The translations under genes were made by a program, and so were the position numbers. Positions 34,295 through 43,126 of a stretch of DNA of 64,000 bases are shown here, in pieces. The notes under the pieces are model-generated. The model was not told the origin of the DNA. It ran no database searches and saw nothing but the letters and a program-made list of their open reading frames with translations. The stretch covers positions 186,001 to 250,000 of the forward strand of contig NZ_JAJOMB010000008.1 in assembly GCF_021129305.1 (NCBI RefSeq), written 5' to 3'. The DNA is from Kineosporia babensis (GTDB lineage Bacteria; Actinomycetota; Actinomycetes; Actinomycetales; Kineosporiaceae). The stretch's first letter is position 1. Each line of letters starts with the position of its first letter.

Positions 34295-34495
34295 ATGTCG
34301 CAGAACACCGGCTCGCAGCCTGGCCCCTACTCCCCCTTCGTGGTCAACCTGGCCTGGCTGGCGGTGGTGGTCGGGGTGGTCGGCAACGCGGTGGCCTCGT
34401 TCGCCGCCGACGCCATCGTGGTGCAGCTGGCCCTGAGCTCGCTCACCGCCGTCGGCATCGGCACGCTGGTGCTGAACTGGCTGCGGCGGCGATGA
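34295..34495 (+). CDS. Small membrane protein upstream of an ABC system
   Basis: 66 residues with AAGGAGAA upstream of the ATG. Two hydrophobic segments (FVVNLAWLAVVVGVVGNAVA and VQLALSSLTAVGIGTLVLNW) end in WLRRR. Its stop overlaps the ABC ATPase start, so it is probably part of that transporter operon. No family is recognised. A short dyad GCGTT-6-AACGC at 34239-34254 lies in its promoter region. Confidence 0.7.
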   Translation: MSQNTGSQPGPYSPFVVNLAWLAVVVGVVGNAVASFAADAIVVQLALSSLTAVGIGTLVLNWLRRR

Positions 34496-35244
34496 GCCCG
34501 GCGATCAGGCTGCAGGACGTGGCCAAGGTCTACCGCACCGGTCAGACCGAGGTCACCGCCCTGCACCGGGTGTCCCTGGACGTGCCGCGCGGCGAGTTCG
34601 TCGCGGTGATGGGCCCCTCCGGCTCGGGCAAGAGCACGCTGATGCACTGCGCCGCCGGGCTGGACACCCCCAGCAGCGGCGAGGTGATCGTCGACGGGGT
34701 GGCGATCGGCGGCCTGAACGAGACCCGGCGCACCGAACTGCGGCGCGAGCGGATCGGTTTCGTGTTCCAGTCCTACAACCTGGTCTCGTCGCTGAGCGTC
34801 GCCGACAACATCACCCTGCCGCTGCGCATGGCCCGCCGCCGCGCCGATCCGGCCTGGGTGGCCGAGCTGGTCGAGCGGGTGGGCCTGACCGAACGGCTGC
34901 ACCACCGGCCCGCCGAGCTCTCCGGCGGCCAGCAGCAGCGGGCGGCGATCGCCCGGGCCCTGGTCGCCCGGCCCGCAGTGGTTTTCGCCGACGAGCCGAC
35001 CGGCGCCCTGGATCTGCGGGCCGCCCGCGAGGTACTGGCCCTGCTGCGCCGGATGGTGGACGAACTGGGCCAGACCGTGGTGATGGTCAGCCACGACCCG
35101 GCAGCGGCCGCACACGCCGACCGGGCGTTGGTGATGGCCGACGGCCGGATCGTCGAGACGCTGCTGCGACCCACCGCCACCGAGCTGGCCACGAGCCTGA
35201 TGGGCGCCCAGGAAGCCGCTTTCACGATGGCGGGAGAGAGCTGA
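34492..35244 (+). CDS. ABC transporter ATP-binding protein (LolD/MacB type)
   Basis: 250 residues. Walker A is [12 protein letters not shown], the signature [15 protein letters not shown], Walker [13 protein letters not shown] and the switch His is in [13 protein letters not shown]. The 'DEPTGALD' form and the short length are typical of ATPases paired with FtsX-like permeases (MacB/LolCDE/BceAB group). It overlaps the small membrane protein gene upstream and is 1 bp from the permease gene downstream. Such systems move lipoproteins, peptides or antibiotics, or transmit mechanical signals in the envelope; the cargo cannot be read from sequence. Confidence 0.93.
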   Translation: MSPAIRLQDVAKVYRTGQTEVTALHRVSLDVPRGEFVAVMGPSGSGKSTLMHCAAGLDTPSSGEVIVDGVAIGGLNETRRTELRRERIGFVFQSYNLVSSLSVADNITLPLRMARRRADPAWVAELVERVGLTERLHHRPAELSGGQQQRAAIARALVARPAVVFADEPTGALDLRAAREVLALLRRMVDELGQTVVMVSHDPAAAAHADRALVMADGRIVETLLRPTATELATSLMGAQEAAFTMAGES

Positions 35245-35245
35245 G

Positions 35246-37723
35246 ATGTTCTACGTGGCCCGCAAGATGGCCCGGCGGCGGATCGCGGCGCTGATCGCGG
35301 TGGTCAGCGCCGTGGTCGGTGGCGCGGCGTTGATCACCATCACCGGCGTGCTCGGCGAGTCCGGGCTGCGCTCACATCCGCCGCTCACCCGGCTGGCCGA
35401 GGCCGACATCCTGATCAGCGCGAATCAGACCTTCGGCCAGGGCATCGAGGCGATCGCGCTGCCCGAGCGAGCCGGCATCCCGGCATCCCTGGTCGAGGAG
35501 ATGGCGGCCCTGCCCGGCGTCGAGTCGGCCTTCGGCGACGTCAGTTTCCCGGCCGCAGTGATCGGCCCGGACGGGCAGCCGGTGGTTGCCGATGAGGATC
35601 CGGCCGGTGCCGGGCACGGTTGGATCTCTGAGGGGTCGGCACCACCGGCGGGGCAGGTGGCCCTGAGCGAGTCGCTGGCTTCGGCCGCCGGGCTGGCGGT
35701 TGGCGACAACGCCGACCTGATGGTGAACGGGAATCCGCTTTCAGCAGAGGTTTTCGCAGTCACTGGTTCGGGAATCTCTTTCCCCGACGAAGCGGCCGCG
35801 CGGTATTCCGGCGATCCCACCAGCGTGGATCTGATCGGGCTCAAGGTGGCCTCCGGGTCCGAGAAGTCAACGATCGAGGACGCGGTGGCCGCCCGGTGGC
35901 CCGACCTGGCGGTTGCGTCGGGGGCGGGTCGGGGCGACGTGCTCGATCCGGCGATCGGCGCGGCCCGGGCCCTGCTCCTCGCCCTGGCCGGATCGATGGC
36001 CGGGATCACCTTGCTGCTGGTCGGTTTCATCGTGACCGGGGCGCTCGGCGTATCGATCGACGGCCAGCGCCGCGAACTTGCCCTGTTGCGCGCGGTCGGG
36101 GCCACACCGCTGCAGATCCGCCGACTGGCGGCCGGTCAGGCCACGGTCGCGGCCGCGGTTGCCCTGGTGCCCGGCATCGCGGTGGGCTACCTCCTGGCCG
36201 AACAGGCCCGGCGCTTCCTGGTGCACCTGCAGATGCTGCCCGAAGGCCTGCCCCTGGCCCTCAGCCCGATCCCGGCCCTCGCGACGGCAGCGCTGCTCCT
36301 GCTCACCGTGCAGATCGCCGCCCGCAGCGCAGCCTGGCGCATCTCCCGCCGCCCGGCCACCGAGGCCGTGGCCGAGTCCCGCACCGAAGCCCCCACCAAC
36401 GGCCGGGGCGCCCAGATCCGCAACACCGCCGGCCTGCTGCTGATCGTCTCCGGGCTGATCCTTTCGGTCACGCCGCTGGTGTCCCGCTCGGTGATCGCCA
36501 TCTCCAGCGCATCGCTGGCCGGGATCATCGCCGCGATCGGCCTGGCCCTGGCCGGGCCCACCCAGCTGCAGACCTTCAGCCAGGCCCTGACCCGGCGCCT
36601 GCCCAGTCGCATCTCGCCGACCGCCTGGCTGGCGGTGTCGAACGTGCACGGTTACTCCCGGCGGTTCGCCGGGGCCGTGACCACTCTGGCCATGGCCGTG
36701 GTCTTCGTGATCACCTACACCTTCACCCAGACCTCGCTGATGCAGGCCCAGGCCGATGACACCAGCACCGGAACCAGCGCGCAGTACAGCGTTTCGGCGG
36801 CTGCGCTGGGCGGCGTTCCCGAGGGCACGGTGCCGGCGCTGAGTTCCGTGCGCGGTGTGGAAGGCGTTGCCGCAGTGCGGAACACCACGCTGATCCGCGA
36901 ATATCAGATGCTGGGCGAGGCCGAGGTGGAGGCTTCGTCGGTGCTGGTGGCCGGGCCGGAAGCGGCTTCGGTGCTGGACCTCGGCGTGCGGAAGGGCTCG
37001 CTGGACGACCTGACCGGGGCCACCGTGGCGGCGGGTGCGGCTACCAAGCTGGCGGTCGGCGACGAGACCAAGCTGATCCTGGGCGACGGGGCCGAGACCA
37101 CCGCCCAGGTGGTGGCCGTGTACAACCGGGATCTCGGTTTCGGCGGGCTGGTGGCCTCGGCCGATCTGGTGGCCGGGCACACCGCCTCCGCGCTGCCTGC
37201 CTCGGTGCTGGTTCGCACCGACGGCTCGGCCGAGGCCGAGGCTGCGCTGACCGATCTGGTGGCTCAGACCCCCGGGCTGGCCCTCGGCCCGGCGAACCCG
37301 ACCTCGAGCGGGCCGGGCGACATCCCGGCGGAGGTCTGGATCAATCTGGCCGCGATCGGTGTGCTGCTCGGGTATCTGCTGCTGGGCATCACGAACAAGC
37401 TGGTGGCGGCCACCACCGCGCGCCGGGCCGAGTTCGCCACGCTGCGGCTGAACGGCAGCACGCCGGCGCAGATCCGGTCGATGACCCGGCGCGAGGCCGG
37501 CTTGATCACGGCGGCCGCCACGGTGACCGGGCTGGCGCTGGCCGCGGTGCCGATGCTGCTGCTCGGGGTGGGTCTGCTGGGCCGGCCCTACCCGGCCGGG
37601 CCGATCTGGCTGGTGCCGGTGACGGTTGTGGTGGTGGCGGTGATCGGTTTCGCCAGCATCGAACTGGCCACCCGGCAGGCGCTGCGACTGCCTCCGGCCG
37701 AGGCGCTGGCTCAGCGTGACTGA
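35246..37723 (+). CDS. FtsX-like ABC permease
   Basis: 825 residues. An N-terminal helix (IAALIAVVSAVVGGAALITI) is followed by a ~220-residue external domain, then three helices forming the first FtsX module (GITLLLVGFIVTGALGVSI). A second external domain and a second FtsX module end the protein (MLLLGVGLLGRPYPAGPIWL and an ATRQALRLPPAEAL tail). This duplicated layout equals the full-length actinobacterial MacB-type permease. With the ATPase encoded 1 bp upstream it should form a complete type VII ABC complex in the membrane. Confidence 0.9.
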   Translation: MFYVARKMARRRIAALIAVVSAVVGGAALITITGVLGESGLRSHPPLTRLAEADILISANQTFGQGIEAIALPERAGIPASLVEEMAALPGVESAFGDVSFPAAVIGPDGQPVVADEDPAGAGHGWISEGSAPPAGQVALSESLASAAGLAVGDNADLMVNGNPLSAEVFAVTGSGISFPDEAAARYSGDPTSVDLIGLKVASGSEKSTIEDAVAARWPDLAVASGAGRGDVLDPAIGAARALLLALAGSMAGITLLLVGFIVTGALGVSIDGQRRELALLRAVGATPLQIRRLAAGQATVAAAVALVPGIAVGYLLAEQARRFLVHLQMLPEGLPLALSPIPALATAALLLLTVQIAARSAAWRISRRPATEAVAESRTEAPTNGRGAQIRNTAGLLLIVSGLILSVTPLVSRSVIAISSASLAGIIAAIGLALAGPTQLQTFSQALTRRLPSRISPTAWLAVSNVHGYSRRFAGAVTTLAMAVVFVITYTFTQTSLMQAQADDTSTGTSAQYSVSAAALGGVPEGTVPALSSVRGVEGVAAVRNTTLIREYQMLGEAEVEASSVLVAGPEAASVLDLGVRKGSLDDLTGATVAAGAATKLAVGDETKLILGDGAETTAQVVAVYNRDLGFGGLVASADLVAGHTASALPASVLVRTDGSAEAEAALTDLVAQTPGLALGPANPTSSGPGDIPAEVWINLAAIGVLLGYLLLGITNKLVAATTARRAEFATLRLNGSTPAQIRSMTRREAGLITAAATVTGLALAAVPMLLLGVGLLGRPYPAGPIWLVPVTVVVVAVIGFASIELATRQALRLPPAEALAQRD

Positions 37724-38850
37724 TCGAGACTGACCGGCAGTTCCGCCAGCGCGTGGAAGGTCGAGGAAGACCGCCAACGGGGGACGCGGGTGAGCGGCTG
37801 AACATTCGGGTGGCGGCGGAAGAGGCGGGTCAGGGCCTCTCCCGCCTCCAGCCGCGCCAGCGCGGCCCCCAGGCAGAAGTGGATGCCGGTGCCGAACCCC
37901 AGGTGGCCTGGGCCTTCGCGGCCCAGGTCCAGCCGCTCCGGGTCTGGCCAGCGCCGATCGTCGCGTGACGCCCGGTCCAGCTCGACCAGCACCGCCCGGC
38001 CGGCCGGAATGCGCACCCCGCCGAGCTGGTGCTCGGTCACCGCGGTGCGGCCGAGCACCCGCACCGGGCTCTCCAGCCGAATCAGCTCCTCGACCGCCCG
38101 CGCCGGGTTCTGCTGCAGGGCCGGGAGCTGGTCGCGGTGGTTCATCAGGGCCAGGGCGCCGTTGGCGATCAGGTTGGCCGTGGTCTCGTGACCGGCCGCC
38201 AGCAACAGGATGCAGGTGGCCATCACCTCGTCCACCGTCAGTTCGGTGCGCAGCAGCTGGCTGACGAAGTCGGTCCCCTCGCCGCCCTTGCGCGCGGCCA
38301 GCACCGGGGTCAGGAACAGCGTCACCTCCAGGCCGGCGGCGATCGCCAGCTGGGCGTCCTCCGGGCTGGCGTCCACCTCGAGAAGCCTGACCAGATCGGG
38401 GGTCTGCTCCTGGAACACCTGGGCTCCCTCGACCCCGACATCGAGCAACTCGGCGATCACCGCCAGCGGTACCAGATACCCGAAGTCAGCCAGCAGATCG
38501 ACCGGAGGGCTCGAATCCCCGTCTTGACAATCGTCTTCAGTCAGATGTTCGTGTTCTTGCTCTTCGATCTGATCCAGGGCCGATTCCACGACCGCACCCA
38601 CCCGCTCCCGAAAAGCCTCCACCGCCCGGGCACTGAAGGCCGGGGCGACCAGCCGGCGCAGACGGGTGTGGTCCGGGGGATCGGTGAAAATCATCATGGT
38701 GTCGGGCATCTGGGGCATCCCGGCCGGGGCCAGCGGACTGTTGGCCGGACTACTGCTCCAGCCCGAGCCGCGCAGCACCACGTCGGCCTCCTGGAAGCCG
38801 TGCACCCGGTAGGCGCCGATCGCTTCGTCCCAGAACACCGGCCCGGTCAT
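37711..38850 (-). CDS. Cytochrome P450
   Basis: 379 residues from the ATG at 38850. The I-helix oxygen-binding motif is AAGHETTANLI, the K-helix ExxR is in EELIRLESP, and the haem-binding loop is FGTGIHFCLGAALARLE with the proximal Cys. It is soluble and typical in length for bacterial class I P450s, needing ferredoxin and reductase from elsewhere. Its start overlaps the stop of the upstream ABC1-family gene by 4 bp, and its 3' end overlaps the convergent ABC permease by 13 bp. The N-terminus is somewhat short before the VFWDEAIGAYRVHGF segment. Substrate unknown. Confidence 0.92.
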   Translation of the reverse strand: MTGPVFWDEAIGAYRVHGFQEADVVLRGSGWSSSPANSPLAPAGMPQMPDTMMIFTDPPDHTRLRRLVAPAFSARAVEAFRERVGAVVESALDQIEEQEHEHLTEDDCQDGDSSPPVDLLADFGYLVPLAVIAELLDVGVEGAQVFQEQTPDLVRLLEVDASPEDAQLAIAAGLEVTLFLTPVLAARKGGEGTDFVSQLLRTELTVDEVMATCILLLAAGHETTANLIANGALALMNHRDQLPALQQNPARAVEELIRLESPVRVLGRTAVTEHQLGGVRIPAGRAVLVELDRASRDDRRWPDPERLDLGREGPGHLGFGTGIHFCLGAALARLEAGEALTRLFRRHPNVQPLTRVPRWRSSSTFHALAELPVSLDQSR

Positions 38851-40241
38851 GGATGCTCCTGCCGATAGGCCTTTTCCAGCTGCCCGAAGCGCGTCACCGG
38901 ATCGACGCCGAGATCCATCTCCTCGCGAATGCTGCGCCAGTCGCTGGTGGCCCGCAGACCGGCCAGCACCGAGGTCAGGCCGAGGTCGATCCGGCTCAGG
39001 GCCAGGTACTCCCCCGGCAGCGCGAGCTTCTGCACCACGGCGGAATGCGGCCCGCGCGGCGAGAACTCGAGATCTACGATGCGAGCCGCGAACTCGGGCG
39101 TGTAGGTGAAGGGCTGCGGCGCCAGAACCGGGGCCAGCGGCTCCCGGGCCCAGGCCAGCATGGCCTGCGGCTCGGGCGGCTCCCCCGGGACGAATCCCTG
39201 GGCCGTGTACTGCTTCAGCAGCTCGTCGGCATCTCCATCGATCGTCGCCTGCACCGCGGCCACCATCCATCCCACCTGTCCGGTGTCCCAGGTCTTGACG
39301 CAGCCGAAGTCCAGGAAGGTGACGCTGCCGTCGGGATGGAACAGGTAGTTGCCCGGATGCGGATCGGCGTTGAACCGGCCCAGGCGGCGCAGACTGCCCA
39401 GGGTGAACCGGTAGATCGCCTCGCCCCACTGGTCTTTCAGCTCCTGCTCGGCCTGGCGGGCCTGGGCCCAGCGCATCCCGTCGCTGCGTTCCATCGTGAG
39501 CACCCGGCCGGTGCTGAACTCGGGCAGCACCTCGGGCACTCGGGCGAACGGATGATCGCGGTAGGCGTCGGCGAAGACCTGCTGGTTGGCCGCCTCGGTG
39601 CGGTAGTCGATCTCCTCACCGATCCGCTCGCTCACCTCGACTGCCAGAGCCCGGGCGTCAGTACCGCCCAGGTCGGGCAGCACCCCGCGGATGAGCTGGA
39701 AGAACGTGGCCAGCAGCTCGGCGTTGGCGAGGTCGGCGCGAATCGCCTCGGCCACGCCCGGGTACTGGATCTTGACTACCACCCGGCGGCCGTCGGGCGT
39801 GACGGCGGCATGCACCTGGCCGATCGAGGCGGCGGCCAGCGGGTGCGGGTCGAACTCGGCGAACACCTCCTGTGGCGGGGCCCCGAGTTCGGCGGTGACG
39901 GCCTCGGCGGCCAGCTCCGGCTCCATCGGCGGCGCATCGTCCTGCAGGCGGGCCAGGGCCGCCTGGTACACCGACTGGCTGCCGCCCTCGACCAGAGAGC
40001 CGAGCGAGACGAAGGAGAGAATCTGCCCCGCCTTCATCAGCACGCCCCGGGAGTTGCCGAGCGACTGGGCGTACCGCTCGGCGCTGCGCTGGGGACTGTG
40101 TTCCTTGCGGCGCAGGGCCGAGATCACCGCTTCTCCGGCGGTCCGGCCGGTCAGCGCAACCAGCGGGGCCGCCCGGGCTACGCGACCGGTCCGGATCCGG
40201 CCGGCCTTCTCCGGGCTCCTCGGGGGTTCGGCTTGCGACAT
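38847..40241 (-). CDS. ABC1/AarF/UbiB-family atypical kinase
   Basis: 464 residues from ATG at 40241 with GGAGGG upstream. Family motifs are present: the KxGQ motif in VLMKAGQILSFVSLGSL, the ATP-binding RVVVKIQYPGVAEAI, and the catalytic ADPHPGNYLF and FLDFGCVK. Such proteins are unusual kinase/ATPases linked to isoprenoid quinone biosynthesis or lipid metabolism. It is translationally coupled to a cytochrome P450, so the two may act on the same lipophilic substrate; no quinone gene is nearby. This link is inference from gene overlap. Confidence 0.9.
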   Translation of the reverse strand: MSQAEPPRSPEKAGRIRTGRVARAAPLVALTGRTAGEAVISALRRKEHSPQRSAERYAQSLGNSRGVLMKAGQILSFVSLGSLVEGGSQSVYQAALARLQDDAPPMEPELAAEAVTAELGAPPQEVFAEFDPHPLAAASIGQVHAAVTPDGRRVVVKIQYPGVAEAIRADLANAELLATFFQLIRGVLPDLGGTDARALAVEVSERIGEEIDYRTEAANQQVFADAYRDHPFARVPEVLPEFSTGRVLTMERSDGMRWAQARQAEQELKDQWGEAIYRFTLGSLRRLGRFNADPHPGNYLFHPDGSVTFLDFGCVKTWDTGQVGWMVAAVQATIDGDADELLKQYTAQGFVPGEPPEPQAMLAWAREPLAPVLAPQPFTYTPEFAARIVDLEFSPRGPHSAVVQKLALPGEYLALSRIDLGLTSVLAGLRATSDWRSIREEMDLGVDPVTRFGQLEKAYRQEHP

Positions 40242-40340
40242 GGGCCCTCCGTCACCGCTACGTAGCCCTCTGTGTAACACGATCCGCCGCGAGGTACATC
40301 TCATCGCCCGATGCTGCGCTCCCCCGGGGACCGGGGCCCG

Positions 40341-41357
40341 TCAGGCTGATGTCACTCGGGGGGCGGCCACGCTGCCGCGCGGCATCGGTTCGGGGACCAG
40401 TACCGTGCGGCGCTGGTCGGTCTTCCGGTCGTTCGCTTCGACGGCATAGCTGACCACCGACTCGACCAGGCTGTCGATCGGCCACTGGTAGCTCGACAGC
40501 GGCGGGGTCAGCAACCGGCCGGCGGGCAGGTCGTCGTAGCCGACCACCGAGATGTCCTCGGGCACTGACATGTTCAGCTCGCGGGCGGCCAGGTACACGC
40601 CGAACGCGATCGAGTCGGCCAGGCAGAAGAAGGCGGTGGGCGGGGCGGGCACGGCCAGCAGTTCGCGCACCACGGCCGCAGCTCCGTCCAGGTCGTGCGG
40701 ACAGGTCCGGACAGCGGCGGTCAGGCCCAGCTCGGGGGCCATCTGCTGGACGATCTGCTCGGCCGGGCGATCGGGAGTGGCCCGGTCGGTCGGGGTGAGC
40801 ACGGTGACCCGGGTGTGCCCGGCCTCGGCCAGCAGCCGCAGGCCGTGCCGGACGCCGGTGACGTTGTCGAAGACCACCTCGGCGGCGGCCGGCGCCCCGG
40901 GCAGGCCGTCGCCGACCGCGACAAGCACTGTGCGCTCAGCGATCTCGGTCCAGTGCGGGGCGTTCGGGTCCACCGGCAGCACGACCAGGGCATCGGCCCG
41001 CTGGTCGACCATCCGCTTGGCCAGGGTGATTTCGCGCTCCGGGTCGTTGCCCGCGTCTACCGTGATCGGATTGCGGCCGGCCCCCAGCAGGCCCCGGCCC
41101 AAGGCGGCGGCCACCTGCTGCTGCCAGCCGTCGGCCAGCGATCCGCACAGCACGCCGATCGTCTCGGTACGGCCGGAGGCCAGTGCCCGGGCGATCGGGT
41201 CGGCCTCGTAGCCCAGGCGCTTGGCCGCCGCCCGCACCCGCGCCTGCGTCTCTTCGGTGACCTGCAGCCCTCGCAGGGCGTAGCTGACCGCCGCCGGGGA
41301 GAGCCCGGTCTCCTCGGCGATGTCGCGCAGCGTCGGCCGGTGACGCCCCTGATTCAT
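40341..41357 (-). CDS. LacI-family transcriptional regulator
   Basis: 338 residues from the ATG at 41357. The N-terminal HTH and hinge are clear: TLRDIAEETGLSPAAVSYAL and AAAKRLGYEADPIARALASG. A periplasmic-binding-protein-like effector domain follows, with the usual SVVGYDDLPAGRLLTPPLSS near the end. It probably represses the divergent amidohydrolase and cysteine dioxygenase operon and its own gene, because two perfect LacI-type operators lie between them. The effector is unknown; sugars are usual for the family. Confidence 0.92.
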   Translation of the reverse strand: MNQGRHRPTLRDIAEETGLSPAAVSYALRGLQVTEETQARVRAAAKRLGYEADPIARALASGRTETIGVLCGSLADGWQQQVAAALGRGLLGAGRNPITVDAGNDPEREITLAKRMVDQRADALVVLPVDPNAPHWTEIAERTVLVAVGDGLPGAPAAAEVVFDNVTGVRHGLRLLAEAGHTRVTVLTPTDRATPDRPAEQIVQQMAPELGLTAAVRTCPHDLDGAAAVVRELLAVPAPPTAFFCLADSIAFGVYLAARELNMSVPEDISVVGYDDLPAGRLLTPPLSSYQWPIDSLVESVVSYAVEANDRKTDQRRTVLVPEPMPRGSVAAPRVTSA

Positions 41358-41408
41358 GCAGTCACCGTATCCGGGCTCACTCACCCCTCCCCCTTGTCAT
41401 GATCAAGG

Positions 41409-41443
41409 TGAAGCGCTTCAATGAAACGCAGTGAAGCGCTTCA
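41409..41443. promoter_or_regulatory. Pair of perfect LacI-type operators
   Basis: The 12-bp palindrome TGAAGCGCTTCA occurs twice, at 41409-41420 and 41432-41443, with centres 23 bp apart, about two helical turns. The central CGCG-type CpG and GAAGCG half-sites match LacI/GalR-family operators. They lie 52 bp from the regulator start and about 190 bp from the divergent gene, fitting autoregulation and possibly divergent control. Confidence 0.85.
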
Positions 41444-41558
41444 CCGCAGGTCGAGGCCCGGTTACCGGGAGGTCGGACTGCGTTGGCCGTCACGCGGTGT
41501 TCAGCCGGGCGACGCGCCGTGGACGCCTCTTGCACGATGCCGGGCGGACCGGTTGAAT

Positions 41559-41572
41559 AAGTCTATAGATTT
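41559..41572. promoter_or_regulatory. AT-rich near-palindrome with -10-like TATAGAT
   Basis: AAGTCTATAGATTT is palindromic except for one base pair and lies in a markedly AT-rich patch about 60 bp upstream of the amidohydrolase start. It may be the promoter's -10 region, a second regulator site, or both. Confidence 0.4.
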
Positions 41573-41629
41573 AGTCGAGAATGCAGGTCAGGCCTACGGG
41601 GAGGTCCGGGATGCGGAGAGGTGGTGGGT

Positions 41630-42535
41630 GTGACGTCGAGTTCGGCACGGGCGTGCGACGTGCATCAGCACCTCTGGCCGCCGGCTCTCCTCGAGGCCCT
41701 GCGCGCTCGCACAGAACCGCCCTTTCTCCGCGGATACACCCTGTACCTGGACGGCGAACCGCCGTACGAGGTGAACCCGGCCGATCACGATGTCGCGGCT
41801 CGGCTCGCCCAGCAGGGCGATGTCCGGGCCCTGGTGTCGCTGTCCAGTCCGCTCGGCCTGGAAGACCTGCCGCCGGCTGAGGCCCAGCCTCTCCTGGACG
41901 CCTGGCACACCGGTGCCCAGGCGTTCCCGGCGGGCTTCGGCGCCTGGGCCGCGGTCGGGCGGATCGAGCCGGACCGGGCCGGGCTGGCCGAGTTGCTGCG
42001 GGGCTCCTTCGTGGGCCTGCAGATCCCGGCCACCTGGATCTCGACCCCGCGCGCCCTCGAGGCTCTCGCCCCGGTACTCCAGGTGTGTGAGGGCGCGAAC
42101 AAGCCGGTGTTCGTCCATCCGGGTGCAGTTTCTTCTCCCGCCGAGGAGGAGCTGCCCGGCTGGTGGCCCGCCGTCGTCGACTACACCGCGCAGATGTCGG
42201 CGGCCTGGTGGGCCTGGCACCGGATCGGCCGTTCGCTGCTGCCGCAGCTGCGGATCGGGTTCGTCGCCGGGGCCGGCCTGGCTCCGCTGCACCACGAGCG
42301 GATGGTCGCCCGGGGCGGGCGGCTCGGCCGGACCGATCCGGGGGTCTTCGTGGAGACCTCCAGCTACGGCCCGCAGGCGGTGGACGCCCTGATCCGGGCC
42401 CTGGGGATCGACGCCGTGATCCGCGGCAGCGACCGCCCCTACGCCCAGCCCACTCCTCTTGGCTTCGGCAACGCCGCCGACCATGCCATCGATGTCAGCA
42501 ACCCGCAGCGCTTCCTGATCGGAGGTACGCCATGA
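41630..42535 (+). CDS. Amidohydrolase-family protein (metal-dependent TIM barrel)
   Basis: 301 residues from the GTG at 41630, which has the best spacing from GGAGAGG; GTGs at 41621 and 41624 are alternatives. The metal-site pattern fits the amidohydrolase-2 group: CDVHQHLWPP at the first strand, FVHPGAV in the middle and the Asp of IRGSDRPYAQP at the end. Substrates of this group include lactones, aromatic acids and imines. It overlaps the cysteine dioxygenase start by 4 bp, so both enzymes should act in one pathway, probably under LacI control. The reaction is not predictable. Confidence 0.75.
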   Translation: MTSSSARACDVHQHLWPPALLEALRARTEPPFLRGYTLYLDGEPPYEVNPADHDVAARLAQQGDVRALVSLSSPLGLEDLPPAEAQPLLDAWHTGAQAFPAGFGAWAAVGRIEPDRAGLAELLRGSFVGLQIPATWISTPRALEALAPVLQVCEGANKPVFVHPGAVSSPAEEELPGWWPAVVDYTAQMSAAWWAWHRIGRSLLPQLRIGFVAGAGLAPLHHERMVARGGRLGRTDPGVFVETSSYGPQAVDALIRALGIDAVIRGSDRPYAQPTPLGFGNAADHAIDVSNPQRFLIGGTP

Positions 42536-43107
42536 CCGAGAGCACCGTTGCCGGTGCGACCGACGTCGCCGTCCTGAACGACCTTCCCGCCCGCACCCTC
42601 ACCCGCCCGGAGCTGCGCGAGCTGGTCTCCGCCATCGCCGACGACCCGGCGGTGTGGCAGCAGCACGTGGCCTACGACGACGAGCACCGGCACTACGTCT
42701 GCCTGCACCGCGACGCGAACGTGGACGTCTGGGTGCTGTGCTGGACGCCGAGCAACGACACCGGCTGGCACGACCACGACGTGTCCTCGGGCGCGGTGGC
42801 GGTGGCGGACGGCGAGGTGACCGAGCACAACCTGGTGATCGGCAGCGCGGCACTGGAGGTGCGGGTGCCGGCCGGGCACTCGTTCAGCTTCGGCCCGGAC
42901 CACATCCACCGGATGACCGGGGTGGCCGAGGGCAGTGTCTCGATCCACGCCTACTCACCGCCGTTGTGGCGGATGGGCCAGTACGCGATCAGCACCACCG
43001 GCGTGCTGCGGCGCACCTCGGTCTCCTACGCGGACGAGCTGCGGCCGATCGACGAGCCCTTCCCGGACGACCAGGAACGCCTGCGCGACGCCGCGCTGCA
43101 CCCCTGA
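42532..43107 (+). CDS. Cysteine dioxygenase-family cupin
   Basis: 191 residues with GGAGG upstream of the ATG. The iron-binding cupin motifs are TGWHDHDVSSGAVAVADG (two His) and FGPDHIHRM (third His). The segment YSPPLWRMGQY is also typical of bacterial cysteine or 3-mercaptopropionate dioxygenases. They oxidise a thiol to a sulphinate with O2. Coupled to an amidohydrolase and located next to a histidine-lyase-like gene, it could handle a thiol released in that pathway, for instance from a sulphur-containing histidine betaine; that is speculation. Confidence 0.85.
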   Translation: MTESTVAGATDVAVLNDLPARTLTRPELRELVSAIADDPAVWQQHVAYDDEHRHYVCLHRDANVDVWVLCWTPSNDTGWHDHDVSSGAVAVADGEVTEHNLVIGSAALEVRVPAGHSFSFGPDHIHRMTGVAEGSVSIHAYSPPLWRMGQYAISTTGVLRRTSVSYADELRPIDEPFPDDQERLRDAALHP

Positions 43108-43126
43108 CCCGCGTCGCTCGAGCCGC

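Noticed and set aside
37711-40241. P450 region as a secondary-metabolite gene cluster
   Set aside because: No core biosynthetic enzyme (PKS, NRPS, terpene synthase, RiPP) is present next to it.
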